Source: JBBDJB01 sp040880125
GTDB taxonomy: Bacteria; Planctomycetota; Planctomycetia; Pirellulales; JBBDJB01
Reading direction: 5' to 3'
NCBI GenBank assembly: GCA_040880125.1
Contig: JBBDJB010000050.1
Location: 8,608-72,607 of the forward strand
DNA: 64,000 bases
Under the pieces are notes generated by a model, which saw nothing but the letters and a program-made list of their open reading frames with translations, had not been told where the DNA came from and did no database searches. A program made the position numbers and the translations under genes. Below, in pieces: positions 1 through 8,168 of this stretch (positions within the stretch are counted from its first letter, which is position 1; the number at the start of each line of letters is the position of its first letter).

Positions 1-53
1 GGCACAGCCATTCATGTCAGTGCGTAGCTGAATTCGTGAGAATCCAGAAGGCC
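1..53. repeat. R1-R3 composite repeat, copy 1
   Basis: A degenerate R1 stem-loop (1-23) is followed directly by an R3 stem-loop (25-46, arms CTGAATTC and GAATCCAG around the loop GTGA) and the tail AGAAGGCC. The same composite recurs in direct orientation at 124-178. The window edge may cut its left end. Confidence 0.75.
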
Positions 54-81
54 TCTGGTGGCGTGCTCGACCGCGAAGAAA

Positions 82-114
82 CCCTCTCCCCAGCCCTCTC
101 CCAGAGGGAGAGGG
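82..114. repeat. R5 palindromic repeat, copy 1
   Basis: A pyrimidine/purine palindrome (CCCTCTCCC against GGGAGAGGG) lies between the two composite copies. A near-identical 33-bp copy occurs at 42582-42614, so it is a dispersed repeat and not only a local terminator-like hairpin. Confidence 0.7.
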
Positions 115-123
115 AGTTAGGCG

Positions 124-178
124 GTGGCACAGACATTCTAGTCTGTGCGTAGCTGAATTCGTGAGAATCCAGAAGGCC
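124..178. repeat. R1-R3 composite repeat, copy 2
   Basis: A well-preserved R1 (124-148) is followed by R3 (150-171, loop GTGA) and the tail AGAAGGCC. It is a direct repeat of 1-53 with a period of about 123 bp. The rest of 179-329 up to the cytochrome start holds nothing recognisable. Confidence 0.85.
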
Positions 179-329
179 CCGGATTCGCTGCAACTTTCAC
201 CAGTCCAGCTACCGGCACGGCGGAGTAGGTCTCTTTCCGCACCCGGCGTGCATCCCATGCACTGCCTTGCCGCCCGCGCAGAGCCTTCCTAGACTGACGG
301 TAGTGCACCGCAGAAGGGGAGTTAGCGCG

Positions 330-1697
330 ATGCGACGGTGGATAGGGATTTTACTTCTGGCGGTGTGGCCGGCTGTTGCTGGTGCCGCCGAGTCGTCGTC
401 CGAACAGCCGGGCGAAACGGCCGCCCAGCGGGGCTACCGGCTGCTAACGGAAAAGCCATATTTGCCGCCGGACTTCGACCAGGCGACCTTCGATAATCTG
501 TGGCGCGTGTGGGAAGAGCCGCTCCGCTCCCAGGCCGCCGAGGCCACGCCGGAAGCGCGCCGCGAAATGGCCTTCCAGCGCTATGGCCTCGTTGTTCGGC
601 CCGGCGATCCCCAGCAGCGGCCGATGCAATACGTCGTCGACGCGCAGGGCCAGTACGTCATGAACTGCATGGCGTGTCACCAGGGCAAGGTGGCCGGCCG
701 CATGGTGCCCGGCGTGGCCAATTCGCTGCTGGCCCTGGAGACGCTTACCGAGGACGTCCGCCGTACGAAGCTGATGCTGCTCAAGTCGTGGTCGCGGATG
801 GAACGCGGCTCGCTGGTGATGCCGCTGGGCACGACCGTCGGCACGACCAATGCCGTGATGTTCGGCGTAGCCCTGATGCACTATCGCGACGCCGATCTGA
901 ACGTACACACCGGCCGGCTTCCGCCGCCGATGGTGCATCACGATCACGACGCGCCGGCGTGGTGGCATTACGGCAAAAAAACCCGCCTGTATGCAGACGG
1001 ATTTGTTCCCAAGAGCCATCGCGCGCTGATGCCGTTTCTGCTGGTGCGCGAGAACGGCCCGGAGAAGTTCCGCCAGTGGGAGGACGACTTCAAGGCGATT
1101 GAAGCGTATCTGGAGTCGCTCGATGCGCCCAACTATCCAGGCGCGGTGGATCGCGACCTGGCGTCGCTCGGCGAGGAGGTGTTCGTCCGCATGTGCAGCG
1201 AGTGCCACGGCACGTACGGTTCGCAAGAGACCTACCCGCAACGAATCGTACCGCTGGACGAGGTGGGCACCGACCCGGTTCGGCTGACCGCGCTGTCCGA
1301 GGAACACCGCCGGGGGTACCGCGACAGTTGGTTTGGGTACTATGGCGAGCACGACGTCAAGATCGAACCGCAGGGGTACCTCGCCCCGCCGCTGGACGGC
1401 ATTTGGGCCAGCGCACCGTACTTCCATAACGGCTCGGTGCCGACGCTGTGGCACGTGTTGCACCCGAGTGAGCGGCCGACGGTCTGGCGCCGCACGGCGG
1501 GCGGCTACGATCACACTCGAGTGGGCCTGGAGGTGAGTAGCTTTGACGAGGTGCCGGGCGACATTGAGTCGTCGGCCGAGCGACGGTGGTACTTCGACAC
1601 GCGCCAGTTCGGCAAGAGCGCGGCGGGGCACGAATTTCCGGAGGTGCTGACCGAAGACGAGAAGCGTGCCCTGCTGGAGTATCTGAAGACGCTGTAG
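330..1697 (+). CDS. Exported di-heme c-type cytochrome, RoxA/CCP-like
   Basis: A 455-residue protein likely exported for periplasmic redox work. Residues 1-20 form a signal peptide ending in AVAGAA. Two CxxCH haem sites are visible: CMACH (residues 113-117) and CSECH (289-293). The late block APPLDGIWASAPYFHNGSV is typical of the di-heme peroxidase / rubber-oxygenase-like (RoxA) cytochromes, where it lies near the second haem. The ATG at 330 was preferred to an upstream TTG at 267 because it follows AAGGGGAG at about 8 nt and gives a clean signal peptide. The substrate cannot be told from sequence; a peroxidase or an electron-transfer role are both possible. It appears monocistronic and is followed by repeats. 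Confidence 0.85.
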   Translation: MRRWIGILLLAVWPAVAGAAESSSEQPGETAAQRGYRLLTEKPYLPPDFDQATFDNLWRVWEEPLRSQAAEATPEARREMAFQRYGLVVRPGDPQQRPMQYVVDAQGQYVMNCMACHQGKVAGRMVPGVANSLLALETLTEDVRRTKLMLLKSWSRMERGSLVMPLGTTVGTTNAVMFGVALMHYRDADLNVHTGRLPPPMVHHDHDAPAWWHYGKKTRLYADGFVPKSHRALMPFLLVRENGPEKFRQWEDDFKAIEAYLESLDAPNYPGAVDRDLASLGEEVFVRMCSECHGTYGSQETYPQRIVPLDEVGTDPVRLTALSEEHRRGYRDSWFGYYGEHDVKIEPQGYLAPPLDGIWASAPYFHNGSVPTLWHVLHPSERPTVWRRTAGGYDHTRVGLEVSSFDEVPGDIESSAERRWYFDTRQFGKSAAGHEFPEVLTEDEKRALLEYLKTL

Positions 1698-1737
1698 CGC
1701 GGCCCTGCCCGGCGGCAATGACAGGCATTCTTCACCG

Positions 1738-1762
1738 GTGGCACAGACATTCTTATCTGTGC
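1738..1762. repeat. R1 palindromic repeat
   Basis: R1 copy in plus orientation (GTGGCACAGACA, then TTCT and ATCTGTGC). One arm base differs from the consensus. It lies in the cytochrome-thiC gap. Confidence 0.8.
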
Positions 1763-1799
1763 AATCTTCAGTACGGTTGTGCCGCCAGTTAATTTCCGG

Positions 1800-1829
1800 G
1801 GTGCCACGGTTGGCCCCGCCAGCCGTGCC
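1800..1829. repeat. R4 palindromic repeat
   Basis: Stem-loop with arms CACGGTTGG and CCAGCCGTG, the mismatch being a G-U wobble. Other copies are at 51284-51313, 46689-46718 and 47139-47168. Confidence 0.7.
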
Positions 1830-1836
1830 GTGTAGC

Positions 1837-1861
1837 GCACAGGCAGGAATGTCTGTGCCAC
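1837..1861. repeat. R1 palindromic repeat, inverted
   Basis: R1 copy in minus orientation, ending GTCTGTGCCAC. With 1738-1762 it forms an inverted pair that encloses the R4 copy. Confidence 0.8.
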
Positions 1862-1877
1862 CTCGTGCACCGCCGAA

Positions 1878-1907
1878 TTGACAATCCGCGCGCGGCAGCG
1901 ATACGAT
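1878..1907 (+). promoter_or_regulatory. Sigma-70-type promoter for thiC
   Basis: TTGACA (1878-1883), an 18-bp spacer and TACGAT (1902-1907). Transcription would begin near 1914, giving a leader of about 115 nt before thiC. The leader lacks the CUGAGA core expected of a TPP riboswitch. Confidence 0.65.
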
Positions 1908-2029
1908 GACATAGACGGATCGCTTCGCCGCAATCGGTGCGCCAGCCGAGTCGACTTTCGCCGGGTTGCCCTGCGAGGAGTGTTCGCCGTCCGACCGACT
2001 CCACGCCGATCAAGAGAGGCCGTCCGACC

Positions 2030-3370
2030 ATGGTCGCACCAATTACCCAGCTCGAGCACGCCCGGGCTGGCCACGTCACGCCCGAGATGGAATTCGTCGC
2101 GGCCCGCGAGCAGCTCGACGCCGAGACGATCCGGTCGGAAGTTGCCGCCGGACGGATGGTGATTCCGGCCAACCGCGTCCACCTGACCAAGCGGCTGGAG
2201 CCGATGGCGATTGGCATTGCTGCCCGGTGCAAAATCAACGCCAACATCGGCAACTCGGCCGTCACCAGTAATAAAGACGGCGAGCTCGAAAAATTGCACA
2301 CCGCCGTGCACTTCGGCGCAGACACGGTGATGGACTTGTCCACTGGCAAGGATATCGACAACATTCGCGCGGCCATTATCGAGGCGTCGCCGGTGCCCAT
2401 CGGCACGGTGCCAATCTACCAGATGCTCGAGGAACTCGGCGGCGATATCGAAGAGATGACGCCGCAGCACTTTCTCGACATGGTCGAGCACCAGGCGAAG
2501 CAGGGCGTCGACTACATGACCGTTCATTGCGGCGTGAAGCTGGAACACCTGCACCTGACCACCCAGCGCGTAACCGGCATCGTCAGCCGCGGCGGCTCGC
2601 TGATCGCCAAGTGGATGATGTCGCACCGCAAGCAGAACCCGCTGTACACGCACTTCGACGACCTGTGCGACATCATGCGGCAGCACGACGTGACCTGGAG
2701 CCTGGGCGACGGGCTGCGGCCCGGCTCGATCGCCGACGCTAGCGACGACGCGCAGTTCGCGGAGTTGGATGTGCTGGGCGAATTGACCCAGCGCGGCTGG
2801 GACCGCGGCACTCAAGTGATGGTCGAAGGTCCAGGGCACATTCCCATGGATCAGATCGACATGAACGTGAAGAAGCAGATCGAGGTCTGCCACGGGGCGC
2901 CGTTCTACGTGCTCGGTCCGCTGGTCACTGATATTGCGCCCGGCTACGACCACATCACCAGTTGCATCGGCGCGGCGCTGGCCGGCTGGAGCGGCGCCGC
3001 CATGTTGTGCTACGTCACGCCGAAGGAGCACCTGGGGTTGCCGGAGAACGAAGACGTCAAGCAGGGGGTGGTCGCTTACAAGATCGCCGCGCACGCGGCC
3101 GACCTGGCGCGGCATCGGCCGGGCGTGCAGCAGCGCGACGACGACTTGAGCCGCGCCCGGTTCGCTTTCGATTGGAATGAGCAGTTCCGCCTGGCGCTCG
3201 ATCCGGAAACCGCCCGGCGCTATCACGACGAGACGCTGCCGCAGGACACCTTCAAGAGCGCCCACTTCTGCAGCATGTGCGGCCCGAAGTACTGCTCGAT
3301 GAAGATCACCGAGGATATCCGCCAGATGGCCCAGCAGCAGTCGCTGGTGGAAATCGAGAGCGGAGACTGA
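2030..3370 (+). CDS. thiC: Phosphomethylpyrimidine synthase ThiC
   Basis: A radical-SAM enzyme that rearranges aminoimidazole ribotide to the hydroxymethylpyrimidine phosphate of thiamine. At 446 residues it is the short ThiC form without the N-terminal extension of the E. coli type. Family blocks such as NANIGNSAVTS and MVEGPGHIPMDQ are present, and the C-terminal 4Fe-4S ligands CSMCGPKYC (C414, C417, C422) are intact. The ATG at 2030 follows GAGAGG at about 10 nt and matches the family N-terminus; upstream in-frame sequence lies in the leader. No other thiamine gene is adjacent. Confidence 0.97.
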   Translation: MVAPITQLEHARAGHVTPEMEFVAAREQLDAETIRSEVAAGRMVIPANRVHLTKRLEPMAIGIAARCKINANIGNSAVTSNKDGELEKLHTAVHFGADTVMDLSTGKDIDNIRAAIIEASPVPIGTVPIYQMLEELGGDIEEMTPQHFLDMVEHQAKQGVDYMTVHCGVKLEHLHLTTQRVTGIVSRGGSLIAKWMMSHRKQNPLYTHFDDLCDIMRQHDVTWSLGDGLRPGSIADASDDAQFAELDVLGELTQRGWDRGTQVMVEGPGHIPMDQIDMNVKKQIEVCHGAPFYVLGPLVTDIAPGYDHITSCIGAALAGWSGAAMLCYVTPKEHLGLPENEDVKQGVVAYKIAAHAADLARHRPGVQQRDDDLSRARFAFDWNEQFRLALDPETARRYHDETLPQDTFKSAHFCSMCGPKYCSMKITEDIRQMAQQQSLVEIESGD

Positions 3371-3430
3371 CCACCGCCGCGCCTATGGCGGCCGCTACTT
3401 ACTTGGATCCAAGACAGGGACGGTCCATCC

Positions 3431-3694
3431 ATGGATTCGGAACTTTCCGGCGAACAGATCGACCGGATCAACGCCGCGGTTTTTGCCGGCCGCAAGATCG
3501 AAGCGATCAAGCTGTATCGTGGCTACACCGATTGTGGATTGAAGGAAGCCAAAGAGTTCGTGGAAACGCTCCAGGCGCAGCTCCGCGAACAGATGCCGGA
3601 GAAATTCACGGCCAATCCGAACAGTGGCTGCACGGTCAGCTCGGCAATGTTGCTGGGGGCGGCGGGCGTGGGGTTCTATTTCTTTCTCGCATGA
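3431..3694 (+). CDS. Small membrane protein with L7/L12 C-terminal-like domain
   Basis: An 87-residue protein. Residues 7-50 resemble the alpha-beta fold of the ribosomal L7/L12 C-terminal domain, seen in KIEAIKLYRGYT followed by GLKEAKEFVE. A short linker leads to a C-terminal hydrophobic helix (about residues 70-87). It is therefore not ribosomal L7/L12, which lacks such a tail, but one of the small L7/L12-CTD-like proteins found outside ribosomes. It lies 60 bp after thiC in the same direction and may be co-transcribed. Function is unknown. Confidence 0.8.
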   Translation: MDSELSGEQIDRINAAVFAGRKIEAIKLYRGYTDCGLKEAKEFVETLQAQLREQMPEKFTANPNSGCTVSSAMLLGAAGVGFYFFLA

Positions 3695-3725
3695 CCTTTT
3701 GCGCAGGTGGTGCCGCCCTAGGCTG

Positions 3726-3748
3726 TAGCTGGACTGGTGACAGTTCAG
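3726..3748. repeat. R3-type stem-loop, variant stem
   Basis: TAG followed by arms CTGGACTG and CAGTTCAG around the loop GTGA. All eight pairs form, one as G-U. The inner stem sequence differs from other R3 copies but pairing and the tetraloop are kept. Confidence 0.55.
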
Positions 3749-3765
3749 CCGAAGCGAGAGGCAGT

Positions 3766-3789
3766 CTGAATGCTCACGAATTCAGCTAC
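3766..3789. repeat. R3 stem-loop, inverted
   Basis: The reverse complement reads GTAG, CTGAATTC, GTGA, GCATTCAG, an R3 copy with one unpaired position in the stem. Confidence 0.65.
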
Positions 3790-3835
3790 GACCGGGATGT
3801 CGGTGCCGCCGTTTGGTCTACATCCCGATCTCACG

Positions 3836-3864
3836 TGGAAGTGATGCGGCGCAGCGGCTATACT
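3836..3864 (+). promoter_or_regulatory. Possible promoter of the MFS gene
   Basis: TGGAAG, a 17-bp spacer and TATACT (3859-3864). The -10 is good and the -35 weak. The gene starts 41 bp downstream. Confidence 0.4.
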
Positions 3865-3905
3865 CGCCGCTCAACGTAGCCTTGCCTCCTCGTGGACCGA
3901 GCGTG

Positions 3906-5288
3906 ATGACTGCGGACATTCCTCCCAGCGGTTTCGGAGAACCACCGGCCAATCGTGCGGAGCTTGAGTACACCACTCCGCTGAGCGAGGCCTATCCTGG
4001 GCGAAAGGTGTTCGCCTGGGCTCTCTACGATTGGGCCAATAGCGCTTACTCGACGCTCAGCATCACGGTGCTGGTCAGCTACTTGATCTCGACGCTTGAC
4101 AAAATTCAGCCAGAGTTGGGAGCGCTCGTTTGGGCATGGGGCATCGGCCTGACCATGCTCGTGGCGGCGATCCTCTCGCCGATCTTCGGAGCGATCGCAG
4201 ACGCCCACGCCAGCAAGCGCCGCTGGTTGGCCACCACCGCCTGGACCGGCTCGGCCGCCTGTGGGCTGATGATGTTCGCCACGCCCGACCGTCCGTGGCT
4301 GTTGGTCGTCCTGTTTCTGACTGCACATCTGGCGTTCGAGCTCTCGCAGGGTTTCTACAACGGCTTCCTGCCGGAGATCGCGCCGGTCGAGCGGATGGAA
4401 CGAGTTTCCGCTTGGGGCTATGCGCTGGGTTACTTGGGCGGCGCGCTGCCGCTATTGATCTTTCTCGGGCTGTATACCCAGGGGCATCGGATTGGCCTGC
4501 CCACCGCGGAGAACGACGCGCGGGCGCTGGTGCCGAGGCTCGGCCTATTGTTGATGGGCCTCTGGTGGGGGCTGTTTACCATTCCAACGATTATGTGGCT
4601 GAAGGATCGCGGCCAGCCCAAGCGCGAGCGGCAGACGCTTTATCGCGCAACCCGCACCGCCATGCGCGAAGTGGCCGGCACACTGCGAAACATCCGCACC
4701 TTCCGAATGCTGACAATCTTTCTCGTCGCGTTTCTCATATACAACGATGGCGTGCAGACGGTCATCAGTCAGGCGTCGGTCTTCGCCAAGGAGGTGCTGG
4801 CGATGACCTCCGGCGAGCTGGCGCAGGTGATCCTGGTGATCCAGTTCGTGGCGATTGCCGGCGCGTGGTCGGTCGGACGCCTGGCGGAGTACTGGGGGGC
4901 CAAGCCGACGCTCTCGCTCTGCCTGGCGACGTGGACGCTTTTGCTGATCGCCGCCTTCTTCATTCGAACGACAACGCACTTCTGGATCATGGCGGTTGTC
5001 GTGGCGCTGGTACTCGGAGGCACGCAGTCGATCAGCCGCGCCATGATGGGTCGCATGACGCCCGCCTCGCACACGGCGGAGTTCTTCGGCTTCTTTAACC
5101 TCTCCGGCAAGGCCACCAGCGTCGTCGGCCCCATGTTCTTCGGTTCGATCCTCTACACCACCGGCAGCGCGCACTGGGCCATGGCCAGCCTGCTGCTGTT
5201 CTTCCTGCTGGGCTGGGCCATCGTTTCGCGGGTTGACGTGCAGCAGGGACGAGAGGAAGCCGCCCGGGCGGACGAGGCTCACGAGTAG
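3906..5288 (+). CDS. MFS transporter, UMF1 (Atg22-like) family
   Basis: A 460-residue inner-membrane carrier with about 12 hydrophobic segments. The first segment FAWALYDWANSAYST is the hallmark of the UMF1/Atg22-like branch of the major facilitator superfamily; members in fungi export amino acids from vacuoles, but bacterial substrates are mostly unknown. A central loop around KDRGQPKRERQTLYR separates the two halves. The ATG at 3906 was chosen because the upstream extension is polar and lies at the predicted promoter. The TAG stop is the second to fourth base of a MITE-like terminal repeat, so the C-terminus may have been set by that insertion. Confidence 0.88.
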   Translation: MTADIPPSGFGEPPANRAELEYTTPLSEAYPGRKVFAWALYDWANSAYSTLSITVLVSYLISTLDKIQPELGALVWAWGIGLTMLVAAILSPIFGAIADAHASKRRWLATTAWTGSAACGLMMFATPDRPWLLVVLFLTAHLAFELSQGFYNGFLPEIAPVERMERVSAWGYALGYLGGALPLLIFLGLYTQGHRIGLPTAENDARALVPRLGLLLMGLWWGLFTIPTIMWLKDRGQPKRERQTLYRATRTAMREVAGTLRNIRTFRMLTIFLVAFLIYNDGVQTVISQASVFAKEVLAMTSGELAQVILVIQFVAIAGAWSVGRLAEYWGAKPTLSLCLATWTLLLIAAFFIRTTTHFWIMAVVVALVLGGTQSISRAMMGRMTPASHTAEFFGFFNLSGKATSVVGPMFFGSILYTTGSAHWAMASLLLFFLLGWAIVSRVDVQQGREEAARADEAHE

Positions 5289-5419
5289 GGGCCGCTGTGC
5301 GGACCAATCGTAGTCACCGTTGTGAAGAAGCGCGCGCCCCTCGGACCAATGACATTGCCGATGGAATGGCCTTCACCCGCGCAAGACCCATGCCACATGG
5401 TCCGCACAGCGGACCCTAC
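5285..5419. mobile_element. MITE-like element A, 135 bp
   Basis: Terminal inverted repeats at 5285-5305 and 5398-5419 (GTAGGG, one or two variable bases, CCGCTGTGCGGACC). Each end is itself a hairpin. The interior has no convincing gene. Related elements are at 20499-20603 and 37400-37607. Confidence 0.6.
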
Positions 5420-5429
5420 GTGGCTGCGG

Positions 5430-5798
5430 CTACATCGAGCGCCGGTCGATTCTCTCCAGCACTTCCGGCAGCGGGTACTGGATGATCGGCAGGTCCAGGC
5501 CACGAACCTCGCGCAACCGCCGCCAGCCGCGGGTAATGAGCGACTCGCGCTGGCGAACGAAGTCCGCGTCGAGCTGCCGCTTGTCGAAGTCGCCCTCGAT
5601 CGTGATCGGTTCGAAGTCATCGTCCACGATGAACTGGGCCAGCGCCGGATTGCAGCGGATGTGCCGCTCGCTGCTGGTATGCAGCGTCTCCGGATCGACC
5701 ATGCCCACAACGTAGCGGAGATACAGGTCGCTCTCGAGGATGCCCTCAACGTCCTCGCCGCAGACGTCGCACCGGTAGCCTTCATCGCACTTGGCCAT
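5430..5798 (-). CDS. Conserved small CxxC protein of unknown function
   Basis: A 122-residue soluble protein. Near its start it has CDEGYRCDVCGEDVEG, with a CDVC pair that could bind metal, followed by an acidic central part and a basic helix. No family was recognised. The start at 5798 is supported by GGAGGG about 8 nt upstream; the longer in-frame extension lacks support. It lies 52 bp after dapB on the same strand and is probably transcribed with it, but nothing shows a link to lysine synthesis. Confidence 0.7.
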   Translation of the reverse strand: MAKCDEGYRCDVCGEDVEGILESDLYLRYVVGMVDPETLHTSSERHIRCNPALAQFIVDDDFEPITIEGDFDKRQLDADFVRQRESLITRGWRRLREVRGLDLPIIQYPLPEVLERIDRRSM

Positions 5799-5850
5799 GG
5801 CGAGTTCCCTCCAGTCAGACGTCGCTTCGCCGGAGTGGATTGATGTGCGC

Positions 5851-6657
5851 TTACAGTCCCAGCACGTCGTACATGCTGTAGATGCCGGCCGGCTTACGGA
5901 CGACAAAACGTGCCGCGGCCAGTGCACCCTGGGCGTAGCAATCTCGATTGCTGGCCGCTACGCGGATCTCCAGCGTTTCGCCCAGCATGCCGAAGACGAT
6001 GGTGTGCTCGCCCGGGTTGTCGCCGACCCGGACCGCATGATAGCCGATCTCGCCGTGCGGCCGCGCCCCGGGCCGGCCTTCGCGCCCATGCGCGATCTCA
6101 CGTTGGCCCATGACCTGCGCGATGAGCTGCCCGAACCGCAGCGCCGTACCGCTGGGAGCGTCTTCCTTGAAGCGGTGATGCCGCTCGATGATCTCGACGT
6201 CCGCGCCGCCGGGATAGTCCGCCAATGCCTGCGCCGCAATTTCGCTGAGCTTCATCGCCAGGTTTACTGCCTGGCTCATGCTCGGCGCCCAGACGATGGG
6301 AATCCGCTCGGCGGCTTTGCGCAGTTGGGCCTGTTGCGCTTCGTCCAGACCGGTAGTGGCGACCACCAGCGGCACGCTGCGCTGGGCGCACAGCGTGGCG
6401 ACACGCTCGGCCGCCTCGGGCACGGAGAAGTCGATCACCACGTTCGCATCGGCCCCGAGCGCGTCGGCGAGCGGCACACCCAGCTCGCCCACAGCGGCCA
6501 ACAGGCCGGCATCGTGGCCAAGCTTGGGGTGCTGCGGCGATTCGAGCGCCGCGACCAGATCGAACTCTTCCGCCGCGGCGGCCAATGCGACGACGCGCTG
6601 GCCCATCCGACCGGCGGCCCCGTGGACGGCAAGTTTCAGCTTGGCAATGTCACCCAT
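5851..6657 (-). CDS. dapB: 4-hydroxy-tetrahydrodipicolinate reductase DapB
   Basis: Cytosolic NAD(P)H-dependent reductase of the diaminopimelate/lysine pathway. At 268 residues it has the usual length. The N-terminal nucleotide-binding turn GAAGRMGQ, the segment VVATTGL and the catalytic block ERHHRFKEDAPSGTA (family HHxxKxDAPSGTA type) are all present. It follows the threonine synthase gene after a gap of 125 bp on the same strand. Both enzymes draw on aspartate semialdehyde chemistry, so shared control is plausible. Confidence 0.96.
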   Translation of the reverse strand: MGDIAKLKLAVHGAAGRMGQRVVALAAAAEEFDLVAALESPQHPKLGHDAGLLAAVGELGVPLADALGADANVVIDFSVPEAAERVATLCAQRSVPLVVATTGLDEAQQAQLRKAAERIPIVWAPSMSQAVNLAMKLSEIAAQALADYPGGADVEIIERHHRFKEDAPSGTALRFGQLIAQVMGQREIAHGREGRPGARPHGEIGYHAVRVGDNPGEHTIVFGMLGETLEIRVAASNRDCYAQGALAAARFVVRKPAGIYSMYDVLGL

Positions 6658-6782
6658 ATCGCAGTGTCCGAAGTTGCAGTTTCTTATCGCGATGGGAAGC
6701 GAAGTGCAGTTCTGCGTCGTCTACTCGTCTGCCGACGAATGCATCGACTGGAAATTTTCTGCCACGGCCCCATCTTCGCCGC

Positions 6783-8168
6783 TTAGCTGTAGAGCTGGAT
6801 GGCCTTAATGATGGCGTCCAGTTCATTGGCGACGGCGACCGAGCGGTTGGCGAACGCGGCGCGGCGCACGCCGCGGCTGCCCAGCACGCGGTTGAATTCG
6901 TCCTGATCGGTCGTGTGATAGGCGATGGTGGCGTTGGGGTCCTTCAACTGGTGGCCGGTGAGGATGCACACCACGCGGTCGTCTGGAGCGATGACGCCTT
7001 CGCTGCGCAGCCGCTTCGCGCCGGCTACGCTGGCAGCGCTGGCCGGTTCGCAGCCCAGTCCTCCGGCCCCGACCTGGGCTTTGGCGTCCAGGATCTCCGC
7101 GTCGGTCACGTCGCGCACGACGCCGTCGCACGTTTCCAGCGCCCGGAGGCACTTGAGCAGGTTGACCGGCCGATTGATCTCGATGGCGCTGGCGATGGTC
7201 GACGCCCGGCGGCCGGCCGCGTCCAGCTCGTGGTAGTACTTCTCGACGATCCCGATGTCCGGCTGGCCGCCGTTCCAGCGCAGGCGGCGCTTCTCGACCA
7301 GTTCGTACAGCGTGCTGGCCCCGGCCGCGTTGATTACCGCCAGCCGCGGGATGCGATCGATCAGCCCCAGCTCGCGCAACTCGGCGAAGGCCTTCCCAAA
7401 GGCGCTGCTGTTGCCCAGGTTGCCGCCGGGGACGACGATCCAGTCGGGCACCTCCCAGCGCAGCCCTTCCAGCACCCGATACATGATGGTCTTCTGCCCT
7501 TCCAGGCGGAAGGGATTGACGCTGTTTACCAGATACATGCCGAGCTGCTGGGTAACCTCCTTAACGCGCTGCATGGCGTCGTCGAAGTCGCCGGCGATCT
7601 GCACGGTCAGCGCACCGTAGTCGAGCGCTTGCGACAACTTGCCGTAGGAGATCTTGCCCGAGCCGATGAAGATTACGGCCTTCATCCGCCGGGTGACGGA
7701 GCAGTACACCGCCAGCGAGGCGCTCGTATTGCCGGTCGACGCGCAGGCGGCCCGCTTGGCACCGGTGAAGTGGGCGTGCGTAAAGGCCGCCGTCATGCCG
7801 TTGTCTTTAAAGCTGCCCGAGGGGTTCATCCCTTCGTATTGCAGGAAGCAGCGGTCCGGCCGCAGGCCGATGAATGCGGCCACGCCCTCGGAGGGGTGAA
7901 GCAGCGTCTGTCCCTCGCCGATGGTGACGACCTTCTCGGGCGGGGCGAAGGGGAGCAGGTCGTGGAACCGCCACACTCCGCTTCGGCAGAGCGGGTCGGA
8001 GCGGTTGGCCCACTTCGAATCGAAGTAGGACAGCGAAGCGGGGACCTCCAGGCGATCCCACTCGTAGTGTACGTCCAAGAGGCCGCCGCACTGGTCGCAG
8101 GCGACGCGCACCTCGTCTACGCCGTAGGTCGCCCCACAACCGGGCGCCACGCAGCGCTGGAATGCCAC
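6783..8168 (-). CDS. thrC: Threonine synthase
   Basis: PLP enzyme converting O-phosphohomoserine to threonine; 461 residues. An N-terminal zinc-ribbon-like part has the pairs CVAPGC and CDQC (residues 6-27). The PLP lysine is K121 in NPSGSFKDNG, and the phosphate-contact block CASTGNTSASLA follows. The C-terminal part includes DPNATIAYH. It heads the minus-strand group with dapB. A cystathionine-type or dehydratase relative is less likely given NPSGSFKDNG and the length. Confidence 0.93.
   Translation of the reverse strand: MAFQRCVAPGCGATYGVDEVRVACDQCGGLLDVHYEWDRLEVPASLSYFDSKWANRSDPLCRSGVWRFHDLLPFAPPEKVVTIGEGQTLLHPSEGVAAFIGLRPDRCFLQYEGMNPSGSFKDNGMTAAFTHAHFTGAKRAACASTGNTSASLAVYCSVTRRMKAVIFIGSGKISYGKLSQALDYGALTVQIAGDFDDAMQRVKEVTQQLGMYLVNSVNPFRLEGQKTIMYRVLEGLRWEVPDWIVVPGGNLGNSSAFGKAFAELRELGLIDRIPRLAVINAAGASTLYELVEKRRLRWNGGQPDIGIVEKYYHELDAAGRRASTIASAIEINRPVNLLKCLRALETCDGVVRDVTDAEILDAKAQVGAGGLGCEPASAASVAGAKRLRSEGVIAPDDRVVCILTGHQLKDPNATIAYHTTDQDEFNRVLGSRGVRRAAFANRSVAVANELDAIIKAIQLYS

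Noticed and set aside
1..178. CRISPR array from the repeated units
   Set aside because: Only two direct copies, repeats are palindromic and dispersed across the whole window, and no cas gene is present.
1908..2029. TPP riboswitch in the thiC leader
   Set aside because: The CUGAGA core and matching stems are absent.
1511..3265. 584-codon open frame on the minus strand
   Set aside because: Antisense to thiC and the end of the cytochrome gene; no recognisable protein.
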